DNA of 64,000 nucleotides, taken from the NCBI RefSeq assembly GCF_000687455.2, contig NZ_JGVW01000067.1, positions 18,877 through 82,876 of the forward strand, in the 5' to 3' direction. Each line of letters begins with the position of its first letter. Position 1 is the stretch's first letter. Made by a program: the position numbers and the translations under genes. Positions 17,744-25,977 of this stretch are shown one piece after another. The notes beneath the pieces are model-generated. The model had not been told where the DNA came from. It saw only the letters and a list, made by a program, of their open reading frames with translations, and ran no database searches. Source of the stretch: Burkholderia sp. lig30. Its GTDB lineage: Bacteria > Pseudomonadota > Gammaproteobacteria > Burkholderiales > Burkholderiaceae.

Positions 17744-18436
17744 ATGTCCACCACCACCCTGCTCGTCCAGTCGCTGCCGGTTCTCGCCCAGGGCGCCGTG
17801 CTCACCGTCAAGTTCGCCGTGCTGTCGATGGTGTTCGGTCTCGCCGGCGCCGTCGTGCTGGCGACGATGGGCATCCGGCAGAGCGACGGGCTCGTCGGGT
17901 TCAAGCGCTTCTGCGTCAACGCGCTCGCGGCGATCGCACGCGCCTACGTCAGCGTGATGCGCGGCACGCCGCTGCTGGTGCAGATCTTCGTCATCTATTA
18001 CGGTCTGCCAAGCCTCGGCATCTCGCTCGACCCGACCCCGGCGGGCGTCATCGCGCTGTCGGCGAACGTCGCGGCCTACATGTCCGAGAGCATGCGCGGC
18101 GCGATCAACGGCATTCATCGCGGCCAGTGGCTCGCGGCGTACAGCCTCGGGCTGTCGTGGGGGCAGACGCTGCGCTACGTGATCGGGCCGCAGGCGCTGC
18201 GCATCGCGGTGCCGAGCCTGTCGAACAGCCTCATCAGCCTGATCAAGGACACGTCGCTCGTCTCCGTGATCACCGTGACGGAACTGCTGCGCAGCGCGCA
18301 GGAAATGATCGCGGCCACCTACCAGCCGCTGCCGCTGTATCTCGCCGCCGCCGCGGTGTACTGGGTGCTGTGCCAGATCCTCGAATGGGTGCAGCGCTGG
18401 TACGAGAAGCGGCTCGCGCTGCCCGCGCGCCACTGA
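17744..18436 (+). CDS. Amino-acid (cystine-type) ABC transporter permease
   Basis: 230 aa His/Glu/Gln/Arg/Opine-family permease with about five hydrophobic helices. RAYVSVMRGTPLLVQIFVIY is the conserved N-terminal signature. The ATPase-contact EAA loop is in AYSLGLSWGQTLRYVIGPQA, followed by SLSNSLISLIKDTSLVSVIT. These match TcyL/YecS. The ATG at 17744 (MSTTTLLVQS) is preferred; an earlier in-frame ATG adds nine residues. It pairs with the upstream binding protein; the ATP-binding subunit must be encoded elsewhere. Confidence 0.88.
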   Translation: MSTTTLLVQSLPVLAQGAVLTVKFAVLSMVFGLAGAVVLATMGIRQSDGLVGFKRFCVNALAAIARAYVSVMRGTPLLVQIFVIYYGLPSLGISLDPTPAGVIALSANVAAYMSESMRGAINGIHRGQWLAAYSLGLSWGQTLRYVIGPQALRIAVPSLSNSLISLIKDTSLVSVITVTELLRSAQEMIAATYQPLPLYLAAAAVYWVLCQILEWVQRWYEKRLALPARH

Positions 18437-18626
18437 GGACGCCCGGCGCGGGCCGGGCGCAAAGCCGTCCGTGCCGGCGGCGCCGAAGCCTGCCGGACCG
18501 GCCGGAATCGAGATCGCCCGTCCAGGGTAGCGCCCCGCCCGCTCGACACTGAGCGAAACGCGACACGCCGGCGGCCGGCCGTCAGGATCGACGGCCGGCG
18601 CGCGCCGGACGAGCGAACCGCACGGC

Positions 18627-19343
18627 TCAGGCGCGCATCGGCACGTCGACGGAGAAATCGCGCGAGATTTCGTCGGCGCTATAGTCGATCAGCGCGAGCG
18701 AAGCCGCCTCGGCCTCGCGCGGATCGCGGCGCTCGATCGCCTCGACCACACGCGCATGCGCCTTGAGCGCCACCTCGTGCGCGCCTTCCTTCTGCGCGAG
18801 GCGCGGATTCACGAGCCGCACCGCGCCGCGAACGATCGCGGCCATTTGCTGGAAGAACTGATTGCCGCTCGCGTGAACGATGCGCGTGTGCAGCAACTCG
18901 TCCGCGGCATCGTAGCCGGCGTCACCCGGCTGCAGCACCTTGAACGCGTCGAATGCCTCGCGAATGCCGGCAATCTCCACCGCGCTCGCGCGCACGGCTG
19001 CCTGCGCGGTCGCGCGCGGCTCGATCAGCATGCGGAATTCGATCACGTCGCGCATGAACTGCGGATCGGGCTTGGCCCGAAACCGCCAGCTCACCACGTC
19101 CTCGTCGATCATGCGCCAGTCGCGCATCGGACGCACGCGCGTCCCGACTTTCGGGCGCACGTCGAGCATGTCGCGCGCGAGCAACATCGACAATGCTTCG
19201 CGCATCACCGTGCGGCTCACGTCGAAATCCTTCGACAGCACGTCCTGTGGCGGCAGGATGCCGCCGTACTTGTCCTCGACAATGCCCGCGACAAGCCCAT
19301 CCATCACTTTGGCGACCAGTGACCGGTCTTTTCCCTGCTCCAT
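18627..19343 (-). CDS. GntR/FadR-family transcriptional regulator
   Basis: 238 aa. An N-terminal winged helix (GGILPPQDVLSKDFDVSRTVMREALSMLLARDML, shown here only by its key DVSRTVMREAL recognition helix) is followed by an FCD ligand domain with IEFRMLIEPRATAQAA, ELLHTRIVHASGN and KAHARVVEAI, whose Asp/His residues usually bind a metal and an acidic ligand. Members often control sugar-acid or carboxylate catabolism, but none is adjacent. The ATG at 19343 is preceded by GGGGAGG; an upstream start would add 20 residues. Confidence 0.9.
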   Translation of the reverse strand: MEQGKDRSLVAKVMDGLVAGIVEDKYGGILPPQDVLSKDFDVSRTVMREALSMLLARDMLDVRPKVGTRVRPMRDWRMIDEDVVSWRFRAKPDPQFMRDVIEFRMLIEPRATAQAAVRASAVEIAGIREAFDAFKVLQPGDAGYDAADELLHTRIVHASGNQFFQQMAAIVRGAVRLVNPRLAQKEGAHEVALKAHARVVEAIERRDPREAEAASLALIDYSADEISRDFSVDVPMRA

Positions 19344-19511
19344 GACACCTCCCCGTACGTCTATTTGCGAAAAACTGCTCCGCAGTTCCGCCGGCCCTGT
19401 CACGACTTTGTTCTTATGATCTATAAGTTGATGAGTTTCGGGGCTATTTCGCTATCTGGTAAACACCTGACAGGGTTATCCCTCTTTTGATTCAGCTGCT
19501 TTATAAGGTCT

Positions 19512-19549
19512 CAAAAAAAGCCCGGGAAGCGCTCTGCGCTCACCGGGCC
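19512..19549 (-). terminator. Rho-independent terminator of rpiA
   Basis: On the minus strand GCCCGG...CCGGGC with an inner GAGCGC/GCGCTT stem ends in seven T residues. It lies about 58 bp after the rpiA stop. Confidence 0.88.
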
Positions 19550-19606
19550 ACGACTTCCGCAAGATTCGGGCACATGGCGCACAACACGCGCCACACGCCG
19601 TCCGGC

Positions 19607-20305
19607 TCAACCGCGCGGCGGATAAACGATCGTCTCGACGCCGTCAGCCGTGCCGAGCAGGCACAGGTCTGCGCCGCGCACGGCGAACAGGCCGACCGTC
19701 ACGACGCCCGGCCAGCCGTTGATCTGCGCTTCGAGCGCGCGCGGATCGGTGATCTGCAGCCCCTTCACGTCGATGATCTCGTTGCCGTTGTCGGTGATGT
19801 ACGGCGCGCCGTCCTGGGTCACGCGCAGCACCGGCACGCCGCCGAGCGCGGTCACGCGGCGGCCGATCGCCGTGCGCGCCATCGGCACGACCTCGATCGG
19901 CAGCGGAAACGCGCCGAGCACCGGCACGCGCTTGCTCGCGTCGGCGATGCAGACGAACGTCTGCGCGACCGACGCGACGATCTTCTCGCGCGTCAGCGCA
20001 CCGCCGCCGCCCTTGATCATCGCGCCGCTGCCGTCGATCTCGTCGGCGCCGTCCACGTACACCTGCAGCGATTCGACCTCGTTCAGATCGAAGACCTGGA
20101 TGCCGTGCGCGCGAAGGCGCTCGGTCGTCGCGATCGAACTGGACACCGCGCCGCGATAGCGCGACTTGACGGCCGCGAGCGCGTCGATGAAGCAGTTGGC
20201 GGTCGAGCCGGTGCCGACGCCGATCACCGAGCCTTCCGGCACGTGCTGGATCACGTAATCGGCCGCGGCCTGGCCGACGAGGCGTTTGAGTTCGTCTTGA
20301 GTCAT
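19607..20305 (-). CDS. rpiA: Ribose-5-phosphate isomerase A
   Basis: 232 aa. It interconverts ribose 5-phosphate and ribulose 5-phosphate in the pentose phosphate pathway. Motifs are [14 protein letters not shown] (phosphate loop), [34 protein letters not shown] with the catalytic Asp pair and [15 protein letters not shown], and [12 protein letters not shown]. The ATG at 20305 ([11 protein letters not shown]) matches the family start. It is followed by its own terminator. Confidence 0.97.
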   Translation of the reverse strand: MTQDELKRLVGQAAADYVIQHVPEGSVIGVGTGSTANCFIDALAAVKSRYRGAVSSSIATTERLRAHGIQVFDLNEVESLQVYVDGADEIDGSGAMIKGGGGALTREKIVASVAQTFVCIADASKRVPVLGAFPLPIEVVPMARTAIGRRVTALGGVPVLRVTQDGAPYITDNGNEIIDVKGLQITDPRALEAQINGWPGVVTVGLFAVRGADLCLLGTADGVETIVYPPRG

Positions 20306-20370
20306 GGGGGATCTGAAGCTGTCAGAGTGCAAAAACCACAAGTTTACCGGATTACCGCCAGCGGCCCGGA

Positions 20371-21249
20371 CTACGGCGCGGCGGCGCCCGACGCGTCGGC
20401 CGGCGGCGCCGCGCCGGGGAAATACTTGTCGAGCAGCGCCTGCGCGATCGCATCTGTTTCGGCATCCGGATTACCGGCGTAGTCCGACGGCCGGAAGTGC
20501 ATCTGGAACGCCGCGAACACGCGCCGCGTGCGCGCGTCGAGCACACCGTCGACCGGCACGTCGTAGCCGTAGCGCGCGAGCTTCCACTGCAATCCGCGCA
20601 CGTCGGCGGGCGCATTCGGCGCGCGGCCCGCGAGGCGCGCGGCGACCATCGCGCCGTCCGGCCACGCGCCGACGCCTGCGTCGGCGAGCGCGTGCCACGG
20701 AAACAGCGGGCCCGGGTCGAGCTTGCGTTGCGACGCGATGTCGCTGTGCGCGACGACGCGCGTCGGCGGGATGCCGTAGCGCGCGACGATGTCCTTCGAC
20801 AGCCGGATCAACGCATCGACCTGCTCGCGCGGGTACGGCTGCCAGGTGCGGCCCTGCGGCGTGTCGACCGGGCCGAGGTTGACGTTCTCGATGCCGATCG
20901 ACGCCGCGTTGAGCTCGGTCGCGCCCTGCCACGCGCTCGCGCCGGCATGCCATGCGCGCTCCGATTCGGGCACCAGCTGGTAGACGACCGGCACGCCGCG
21001 CTCCACGTGCGGATGCTCGGGCACGAGGTAGTGCGAGCTGACCGTATCGCCCGTCAGCACTTGCAGCGCGCCAGGCTCGCCGATCTGCGTGTAGTGCATC
21101 ACGAGAAACCGCACGCGCGAATCGACGCCCTTCGCCGGATGACGCGTATCGGCGTAGTACGTCCCGCGATCGGTCAGCCCCGGCGCCGCGCACGCCGCAA
21201 GCACGGCGATCGTCGCAAGGGACGCGGCGAGGCGAAGGCGCGCGCGCAC
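20371..21249 (-). CDS. Lipoprotein N-acetylmuramoyl-L-alanine amidase (AmiD-like)
   Basis: 292 aa. A lipobox (VLAACAAP, Cys at residue 20) marks an outer-membrane lipoprotein. The Amidase_2 domain shows a zinc His in [23 protein letters not shown] and the distal [19 protein letters not shown] with His and Asp. The C-terminal 70 residues form a peptidoglycan-binding domain ([30 protein letters not shown]). This domain order matches E. coli AmiD, which cleaves anhydro- and intact muropeptides. It lies just downstream of rlmB. Confidence 0.9.
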   Translation of the reverse strand: MRARLRLAASLATIAVLAACAAPGLTDRGTYYADTRHPAKGVDSRVRFLVMHYTQIGEPGALQVLTGDTVSSHYLVPEHPHVERGVPVVYQLVPESERAWHAGASAWQGATELNAASIGIENVNLGPVDTPQGRTWQPYPREQVDALIRLSKDIVARYGIPPTRVVAHSDIASQRKLDPGPLFPWHALADAGVGAWPDGAMVAARLAGRAPNAPADVRGLQWKLARYGYDVPVDGVLDARTRRVFAAFQMHFRPSDYAGNPDAETDAIAQALLDKYFPGAAPPADASGAAAP

Positions 21250-21262
21250 GATTGCCGCTCCG

Positions 21263-22009
21263 TCAGGCCGCCTTCACCCGGCGCTGCCGCACGGCTTCGT
21301 ACAGGCACACGCCGCTTGCAACCGACACGTTCAGGCTCTCGACGCTGCCGGCCATCGGGATGTTCATCACCTCGTCGCAGGTATCGCGCGTGAGGCGCCG
21401 CATCCCTTCGCCTTCGGCGCCCATCACGAGCGCGACCGGACCATCGAGCTTCGTCTCGTAGACGCTCGCCGATGCGTCGTCAGACGTGCCGATGATCCAC
21501 ACGCCCGCCTCCTTCAGCTCGCGCAGCGCCCGGGCCAGGTTCGTCACCGTGATGTACGGCACGGTGTCGGCCGCGCCGCTCGCCACCTTGGCCGCCGTCG
21601 CATTCAGGCCGACCGCGCGGTCGCGCGGCGCGATCACCGCGTGCGCGCCGGCGGCGTCCGCCACGCGCAGGCAGGCGCCGAGGTTATGCGGGTCGGTGAC
21701 GCCGTCGAGCACGAGCAGCAGCGCCGGCCCGTGGATGCCGTCGAGCAGCTCCGACAGGTTCTGCGCGAGCGGAATGTCCTCGACGCGCGCGACGACGCCC
21801 TGGTGACGCTCGGTATGCGCGAGCCCCCAGAGGCGCGTCTCGTCGGCCGCGATCAGCCGCACACCCGCTTCCTTCGCGGCGTGCAGGAAATCCTGCATGC
21901 GGCGATCGCGGCGGGTCTGGTCGTACAGCACCTCCGCGACCGTCGACGCATCGTGCCGCAAGCGTGCGGTCACCGCATGAAAACCGTAAAGAACCTTCAG
22001 ACGTGACAT
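21263..22009 (-). CDS. rlmB: 23S rRNA (guanosine-2251-2'-O)-methyltransferase RlmB
   Basis: 248 aa SpoU-family enzyme. The N-terminal L30e-like domain begins [16 protein letters not shown]. The three SpoU motifs are [33 protein letters not shown] and [20 protein letters not shown], which form the trefoil-knot SAM site. In E. coli and here it follows rnr, so the two RNA genes form a conserved pair read from the same strand. Confidence 0.96.
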   Translation of the reverse strand: MSRLKVLYGFHAVTARLRHDASTVAEVLYDQTRRDRRMQDFLHAAKEAGVRLIAADETRLWGLAHTERHQGVVARVEDIPLAQNLSELLDGIHGPALLLVLDGVTDPHNLGACLRVADAAGAHAVIAPRDRAVGLNATAAKVASGAADTVPYITVTNLARALRELKEAGVWIIGTSDDASASVYETKLDGPVALVMGAEGEGMRRLTRDTCDEVMNIPMAGSVESLNVSVASGVCLYEAVRQRRVKAA

Positions 22010-22077
22010 GACTGGAACAACCTTCGATCAAACGCGCGACCGCGCAACGCACGGCCGCAATCCATGGAAATGTAAAG

Positions 22078-22112
22078 CGCCGCGTTCCCGGCCCGTGACC
22101 GGCAACGCGGCG
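22078..22112 (-). terminator. Hairpin between rnr and rlmB, possible attenuator
   Basis: CGCCGCGTT and AACGCGGCG form a 9-bp perfect outer stem around an inner CCGG/CCGG. On the minus strand it is followed only by CTTTACATTT, a weak tract, so it may reduce read-through rather than end transcription. Confidence 0.45.
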
Positions 22113-22154
22113 TCTCGATACCGCCGGGCGCCGCGCAGGCGCCGCCCGGAACGG

Positions 22155-24611
22155 TCAGTACTTCTTGCGCGCGCGAACCTTCTTGGCCGTCGGCTTGGCC
22201 GGTGCCGCGCCTTTCTTCTTCGCGGCGACGCGCGCCCCACGCGCATCCTTGACGGCGGCGCTCGGCGCGCTCGCCGCCCGGTTGCGGCGCGCCGGCTCCT
22301 CCGCCGGCGGCAGCGCGCGCACGCGCGGGCCGCCGCGCTCGGCGCCGGGCGCAGCAGCCGGTGCCGCCACGCGCGGCGCCTTCACCGGCGTCTCGCGCAC
22401 CAGCCGGAAATCGATCTTGCGCGCATCGAGATCGACGCGGCTCACCTGCACGCGCACACGGTCCGACAGGCGATAGCGGATACCCGTGCGCTCGCCGCGC
22501 AACTCGTTCTTGATTTCGTCGTACTGAAAATAATCCGAGCCCAGTTCGGTGACGTGCACAAGCCCTTCGATGAACAGCGTGTCGAGCTGCACGAAGATGC
22601 CGAACGACGTGACGCCGTTCACCATCCCGCCGTATTCCTCGCCGAGCTTGTCGCGCATGAAGTAGCACTTCAGCCAGGCCTCGACGTCGCGCGACGCCTC
22701 GTCGGCGCGGCGCTCGTTCGCCGAGCAATGCAGGCCCAGCTCCTCCCAGATCGCCGTGTTCGACGGCTTGCGCGAGCGCGCCTCGTCGTCGGCCTGCTGC
22801 ATCGCGCGGGCACGCGGCGAAATCGCCGTGTTCAGCGCGATGCCGTCCGGCGCCTTCGGCATGTACTTCTTGCCCGACAGGATCGCGTAGATCGCGCGGT
22901 GCGTGAGCAAGTCCGGATAACGGCGGATCGGGCTCGTGAAGTGCGCGTATGCCTCGTACGCCAGGCCGAAGTGGCCGATGTTGTCCGGGCTGTAGACTGC
23001 CTGCTGCATCGAGCGCAGCAGCATCGGCTGCAGCATCTGCGCATCGGGCCGGTCGCGGATGTGCGCCATCAGCGCCGCGTAGTCGCTCGCGTGCGGCGTG
23101 TCGCCGCCGCCGAGCGTGAGGCCCATGCCGCGCAGGAATGCGCGCAGGTTCTCGAGCTTCTCCGCGGTCGGCCCCGCGTGCACGCGGTACAGCCCCGGAT
23201 GCTTGTTGCGCTTCAGGAAGTCGGCCGCGCAGACGTTCGCGGCCAGCATGCATTCCTCGATCAGCCGGTGCGCGTCGTTACGCTGGCGCGGCAGGATCTG
23301 CTCGATCTTGCCCTGCGCGTTGCAGACGATGTACGTCTCGGTCGTGTCGAAATCGATCGCGCCGCGCTTCTGGCGTGCGGCGAACAGCGCCTTGTACACG
23401 CCGTACAGGTTCTGCAGGTGCGGCAGCAGCTCCGCGCGGCGCGTCGCCTCCGGCCCCTTCGTGTTCGACAGCACGGCCGCGACTTCGGTATACGTGAGAC
23501 GCGCGGCCGAGTGGATCACCGCCGGATAGAACTGATAGGCCTTGATGTCGCCGCGCGCGGTGATGACGATATCGCACGCGAGCACGCAGCGGTCGACCTG
23601 CGGATTGAGCGAACACAGCCCGTTCGACAGCTTCTCCGGCAGCATCGGGATCACGCGGCGCGGGAAATAGACCGACGTGCTGCGCTCGACCGCATCGGCG
23701 TCGAGCCCGCTGCCGGGCTGCACGTAGTGCGACACGTCGGCGATCGCGACGATCAGCCGGAAGCCGTCGCCGCGGCCGACCTTCACCGGCTCGCAATACA
23801 CGGCATCGTCGAAGTCGCGCGCGTCCTCGCCGTCGATCGTCACGAGCGGCACGTCGCGCAGGTCGACGCGGAAACGCAGGTCGGCGGGCCGCACCTTGTC
23901 CGGCAACGCGGCCGCGCCGTCGAGCGCGGCCTTGTTGAACTCGTGCGGCACGCCGTACTTGCGCACCGCGATCTCGATCTCCATGCCCGGATCGTCGATG
24001 TCGCCGAGCACTTCGAGCACGCGGCCGAGCGGCTGCGAATGGCGGCTCGGGAAATCGGTCAGCTCGACCACCACCACCTGCCCGACCTTCGCCTTCTTCG
24101 CGTTCTGGGTAATCAGGATGTCGTGGCCGATGCGCTTGTCTTCGGGCGCGACGATCAGCGCGCCGTTCTCGTTGAGCAAGCGGCCGATCACGCGCTTGTT
24201 CGCGCGCTCGGTGACCTCGACGACATGGCCTTCCGGCCGGCCGCGGCGGTCGTAGCCGACGATGCGCGCGAGCACGCGGTCGTTGTGCATCACCTTCTGC
24301 ATCTCGCCGTTCGGCAGGAACAGGTCGTCCTGGCCGTCGTCGCGGATCAGGAAGCCGTAGCCGTCGCGATGGCCCTGCACGCGCCCGGCGACGAAATTGG
24401 ACGGATGCGTCAATTGATAATGGCCGCGCTTGTCGAGCCGGATCTGGCCGTCGCGCTCCATCGCGGCGACACGCCGGAAGAACCCCTCGCGCTCCTGACG
24501 CTTGATCGTTAGCGCCTCGGCAATGTCGTTCGCGGCGAGAGGCGCGTCACTCGTACGCAGCACGCCGAGAATCTCTTCGCGGCTCGGAATGGGGTACGGA
24601 TATTTGCTCAA
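22155..24611 (-). CDS. rnr: Ribonuclease R (3'-5' exoribonuclease)
   Basis: 818 aa if started at TTG 24611 (SKYPYPIPSREEILGVL). Domains in order: N-terminal HTH (NDIAEALTIKRQEREGFFRR), two cold-shock domains (GRVQGHRDGYGFLIRDD, LFLPNGEMQKVMHNDRV), an RNB core with DGEDARDFDDAVY carrying the metal-binding aspartates, an S1 domain (YGGMVNGVTSFGIFVQLD) and a Lys/Arg/Ala-rich tail. It degrades structured RNA and matures rRNA. An ATG at 24680 would add 23 non-conserved residues, so the rare TTG start is preferred but not proven. Confidence 0.95.
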   Translation of the reverse strand: MSKYPYPIPSREEILGVLRTSDAPLAANDIAEALTIKRQEREGFFRRVAAMERDGQIRLDKRGHYQLTHPSNFVAGRVQGHRDGYGFLIRDDGQDDLFLPNGEMQKVMHNDRVLARIVGYDRRGRPEGHVVEVTERANKRVIGRLLNENGALIVAPEDKRIGHDILITQNAKKAKVGQVVVVELTDFPSRHSQPLGRVLEVLGDIDDPGMEIEIAVRKYGVPHEFNKAALDGAAALPDKVRPADLRFRVDLRDVPLVTIDGEDARDFDDAVYCEPVKVGRGDGFRLIVAIADVSHYVQPGSGLDADAVERSTSVYFPRRVIPMLPEKLSNGLCSLNPQVDRCVLACDIVITARGDIKAYQFYPAVIHSAARLTYTEVAAVLSNTKGPEATRRAELLPHLQNLYGVYKALFAARQKRGAIDFDTTETYIVCNAQGKIEQILPRQRNDAHRLIEECMLAANVCAADFLKRNKHPGLYRVHAGPTAEKLENLRAFLRGMGLTLGGGDTPHASDYAALMAHIRDRPDAQMLQPMLLRSMQQAVYSPDNIGHFGLAYEAYAHFTSPIRRYPDLLTHRAIYAILSGKKYMPKAPDGIALNTAISPRARAMQQADDEARSRKPSNTAIWEELGLHCSANERRADEASRDVEAWLKCYFMRDKLGEEYGGMVNGVTSFGIFVQLDTLFIEGLVHVTELGSDYFQYDEIKNELRGERTGIRYRLSDRVRVQVSRVDLDARKIDFRLVRETPVKAPRVAAPAAAPGAERGGPRVRALPPAEEPARRNRAASAPSAAVKDARGARVAAKKKGAAPAKPTAKKVRARKKY

Positions 24612-24775
24612 GGGCTTGTCGATGGTTGTTCTCGTTGCGTTGGCGAGCGGTGTGCCCGATCGGGGCGGCTCGCGGGCCATTCTAACACCCGCCGCCGCGG
24701 CCCAAGCAGTGTTGCGTGTTGCGACCCCCGCCCGACACGCGGGCACTCACGAAACAGACGAATTCAAAAAAAGTG

Positions 24776-24803
24776 TTGACGCCCTTCGAGAGTGCTCTAT
24801 AAT
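24776..24803 (+). promoter_or_regulatory. Promoter of tRNA-Leu copy 1
   Basis: TTGACG (24776-24781), a 16-bp spacer and TATAAT (24798-24803). Confidence 0.9.
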
Positions 24804-24843
24804 GGCGGTCTTTCGCAGCGCAGTAAGCAGTCAAGCGAAACGT

Positions 24844-24930
24844 GCCCAGGTGGCGGAATTGGTAGACGCACTAGGTTCAGGTCCTAGCGGTGGCAACACC
24901 GTGGAGGTTCGAGTCCTCTCCTGGGCACCA
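24844..24930 (+). tRNA. tRNA-Leu (CAG), copy 1
   Basis: 87-nt class II tRNA with acceptor GCCCAGG/CCTGGGC, anticodon loop TTCAGGT (CAG), long variable arm GGTGGCAACACC and encoded CCA. It is preceded by a 5' leader whose TTTCGC and GCGAAA can pair, and followed by a terminator. Confidence 0.97.
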
Positions 24931-24940
24931 TCTGTTTTAA

Positions 24941-24967
24941 AAAGGTCGGCTTTATGCCGGCCTTTTT
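24941..24967 (+). terminator. Terminator of tRNA-Leu copy 1
   Basis: AAAGGTCGGC pairs with GCCGGCCTTT across loop TTTAT, followed by T residues. Confidence 0.88.
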
Positions 24968-25272
24968 TCATTTCCGGCCCAAGGAAGCAAAGCGAAAGCG
25001 CTTGCTCGCTTTGCGCGATGCCTCGAAAGGCCGCACGCGAATCCATGGCGCGCCACCCCATCACCTCGCCCGACACTCGCCGCACCGCCGAATACCGCAA
25101 TCCGCATCACGCAGATCAACGCAAACGGCACGTTCGCGCGCAGTTCGCACCACAGAGCCTCGACAAGCAGCTCGACCACACTCTCCTGCACGAATACCGG
25201 TCCGCCCACTGACGAGCGCAGCGCACGCATCGGTGGATTTCGATATTTTTTCGGAGAAGCGCCCGAAACCTA
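24968..25272. other. Spacer between tRNA-Leu units 1 and 2, no gene seen
   Basis: About 305 bp. Short open frames exist on both strands but none has a ribosome site, signal or family resemblance. Nothing else is recognised before the promoter of unit 2. Confidence 0.6.
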
Positions 25273-25300
25273 TTGACACATTCTGAAGATCGTATATAAT
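25273..25300 (+). promoter_or_regulatory. Promoter of tRNA-Leu copy 2
   Basis: Consensus TTGACA (25273-25278), a 16-bp spacer and TATAAT (25295-25300). Confidence 0.92.
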
Positions 25301-25345
25301 TACGGTCTTTCGCGATGCAGCAGTAAGCAACTCGACGAAAAACGT

Positions 25346-25432
25346 GCCCAGGTGGCGGAATTGGTAGACGCACTAGGTTCAGGTCCTAGCGGTGGCAACA
25401 CCGTGGAGGTTCGAGTCCTCTCCTGGGCACCA
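25346..25432 (+). tRNA. tRNA-Leu (CAG), copy 2
   Basis: Identical to copy 1 over all 87 nt, with encoded CCA. The leader differs in sequence but keeps a TTCG/CGAA pairing. Confidence 0.97.
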
Positions 25433-25440
25433 TCTGTTTT

Positions 25441-25470
25441 AAAAAGGTCGACTTTATGCCGGCCTTTTTT
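25441..25470 (+). terminator. Terminator of tRNA-Leu copy 2
   Basis: Same hairpin as copy 1, but the left arm reads GGTCGAC instead of GGTCGGC, breaking one pair. The T run is kept. Confidence 0.8.
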
Positions 25471-25644
25471 CATTTCCAGTCCAGGAACGCCGGCCCGGCG
25501 AAGCATGGCGCGTATCGTCACCTTCCACCGGCCGAGCACGATCTGCACACCCTCCTCCCCCGCCTCGATACCGCACACATCGGAACGCACGGCGACACGC
25601 TTTCACGCGCCGGAAATATTTTTCGCTCGCGGCCCCAAATAGCG

Positions 25645-25672
25645 TTGACATACCCGCTGACTCATTTATAAT
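25645..25672 (+). promoter_or_regulatory. Promoter of tRNA-Leu copy 3
   Basis: Consensus TTGACA (25645-25650), a 16-bp spacer and TATAAT (25667-25672). Confidence 0.92.
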
Positions 25673-25711
25673 TTCATTCTTTCGCAGGCAGTAAGCAGTC
25701 AAGCGAAACGT

Positions 25712-25798
25712 GCCCAGGTGGCGGAATTGGTAGACGCACTAGGTTCAGGTCCTAGCGGTGGCAACATCGTGGAGGTTCGAGTCCTCTCCTGGGCACCA
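25712..25798 (+). tRNA. tRNA-Leu (CAG), copy 3
   Basis: Same as copies 1 and 2 except one C-to-T change in the variable arm (CACC becomes CATC), which turns a G-C pair into G-U. It should still fold and function. Confidence 0.96.
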
Positions 25799-25806
25799 TC
25801 TGTTTT

Positions 25807-25836
25807 AAAAAGGTCGGCTTTATGCCGGCCTTTTTT
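25807..25836 (+). terminator. Terminator of tRNA-Leu copy 3
   Basis: GGTCGGC / GCCGGCC stem with flanking A and T runs, the same as copy 1. Confidence 0.88.
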
Positions 25837-25842
25837 CATTTG

Positions 25843-25868
25843 AAAAAGCCTGCATCCGCGGGCTTTTT
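25843..25868. terminator. Second, bidirectional terminator between tRNA-Leu array and sulP
   Basis: AAAAAGCC...GGCTTTTTT with loop ATCC can end transcription from the tRNA side and, on the minus strand, from the SulP gene. Confidence 0.8.
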
Positions 25869-25977
25869 TGTTTTTCAACCGACGTCCGTCATCACATGGA
25901 TCCCGGCATCACCGATGCCGGCGACGCGGGATCGACTGCGACCGCCAATCCCGCCCCCTCCGCTGCCACGCCGCCCG

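Noticed and set aside
22008..24512. 834-codon plus-strand frame opposite rnr and rlmB
   Set aside because: Antisense shadow of RNase R, whose domains are unmistakable; no ribosome site or family pattern.
24954..25671. Several 70-110-codon frames between and across the tRNA-Leu genes
   Set aside because: They read through tRNA and terminator sequence and lack ribosome sites.
24844..25836. Repeated blocks considered as a CRISPR array
   Set aside because: The repeats are full tRNA-Leu genes with promoters and terminators, and spacers are hundreds of bases long.
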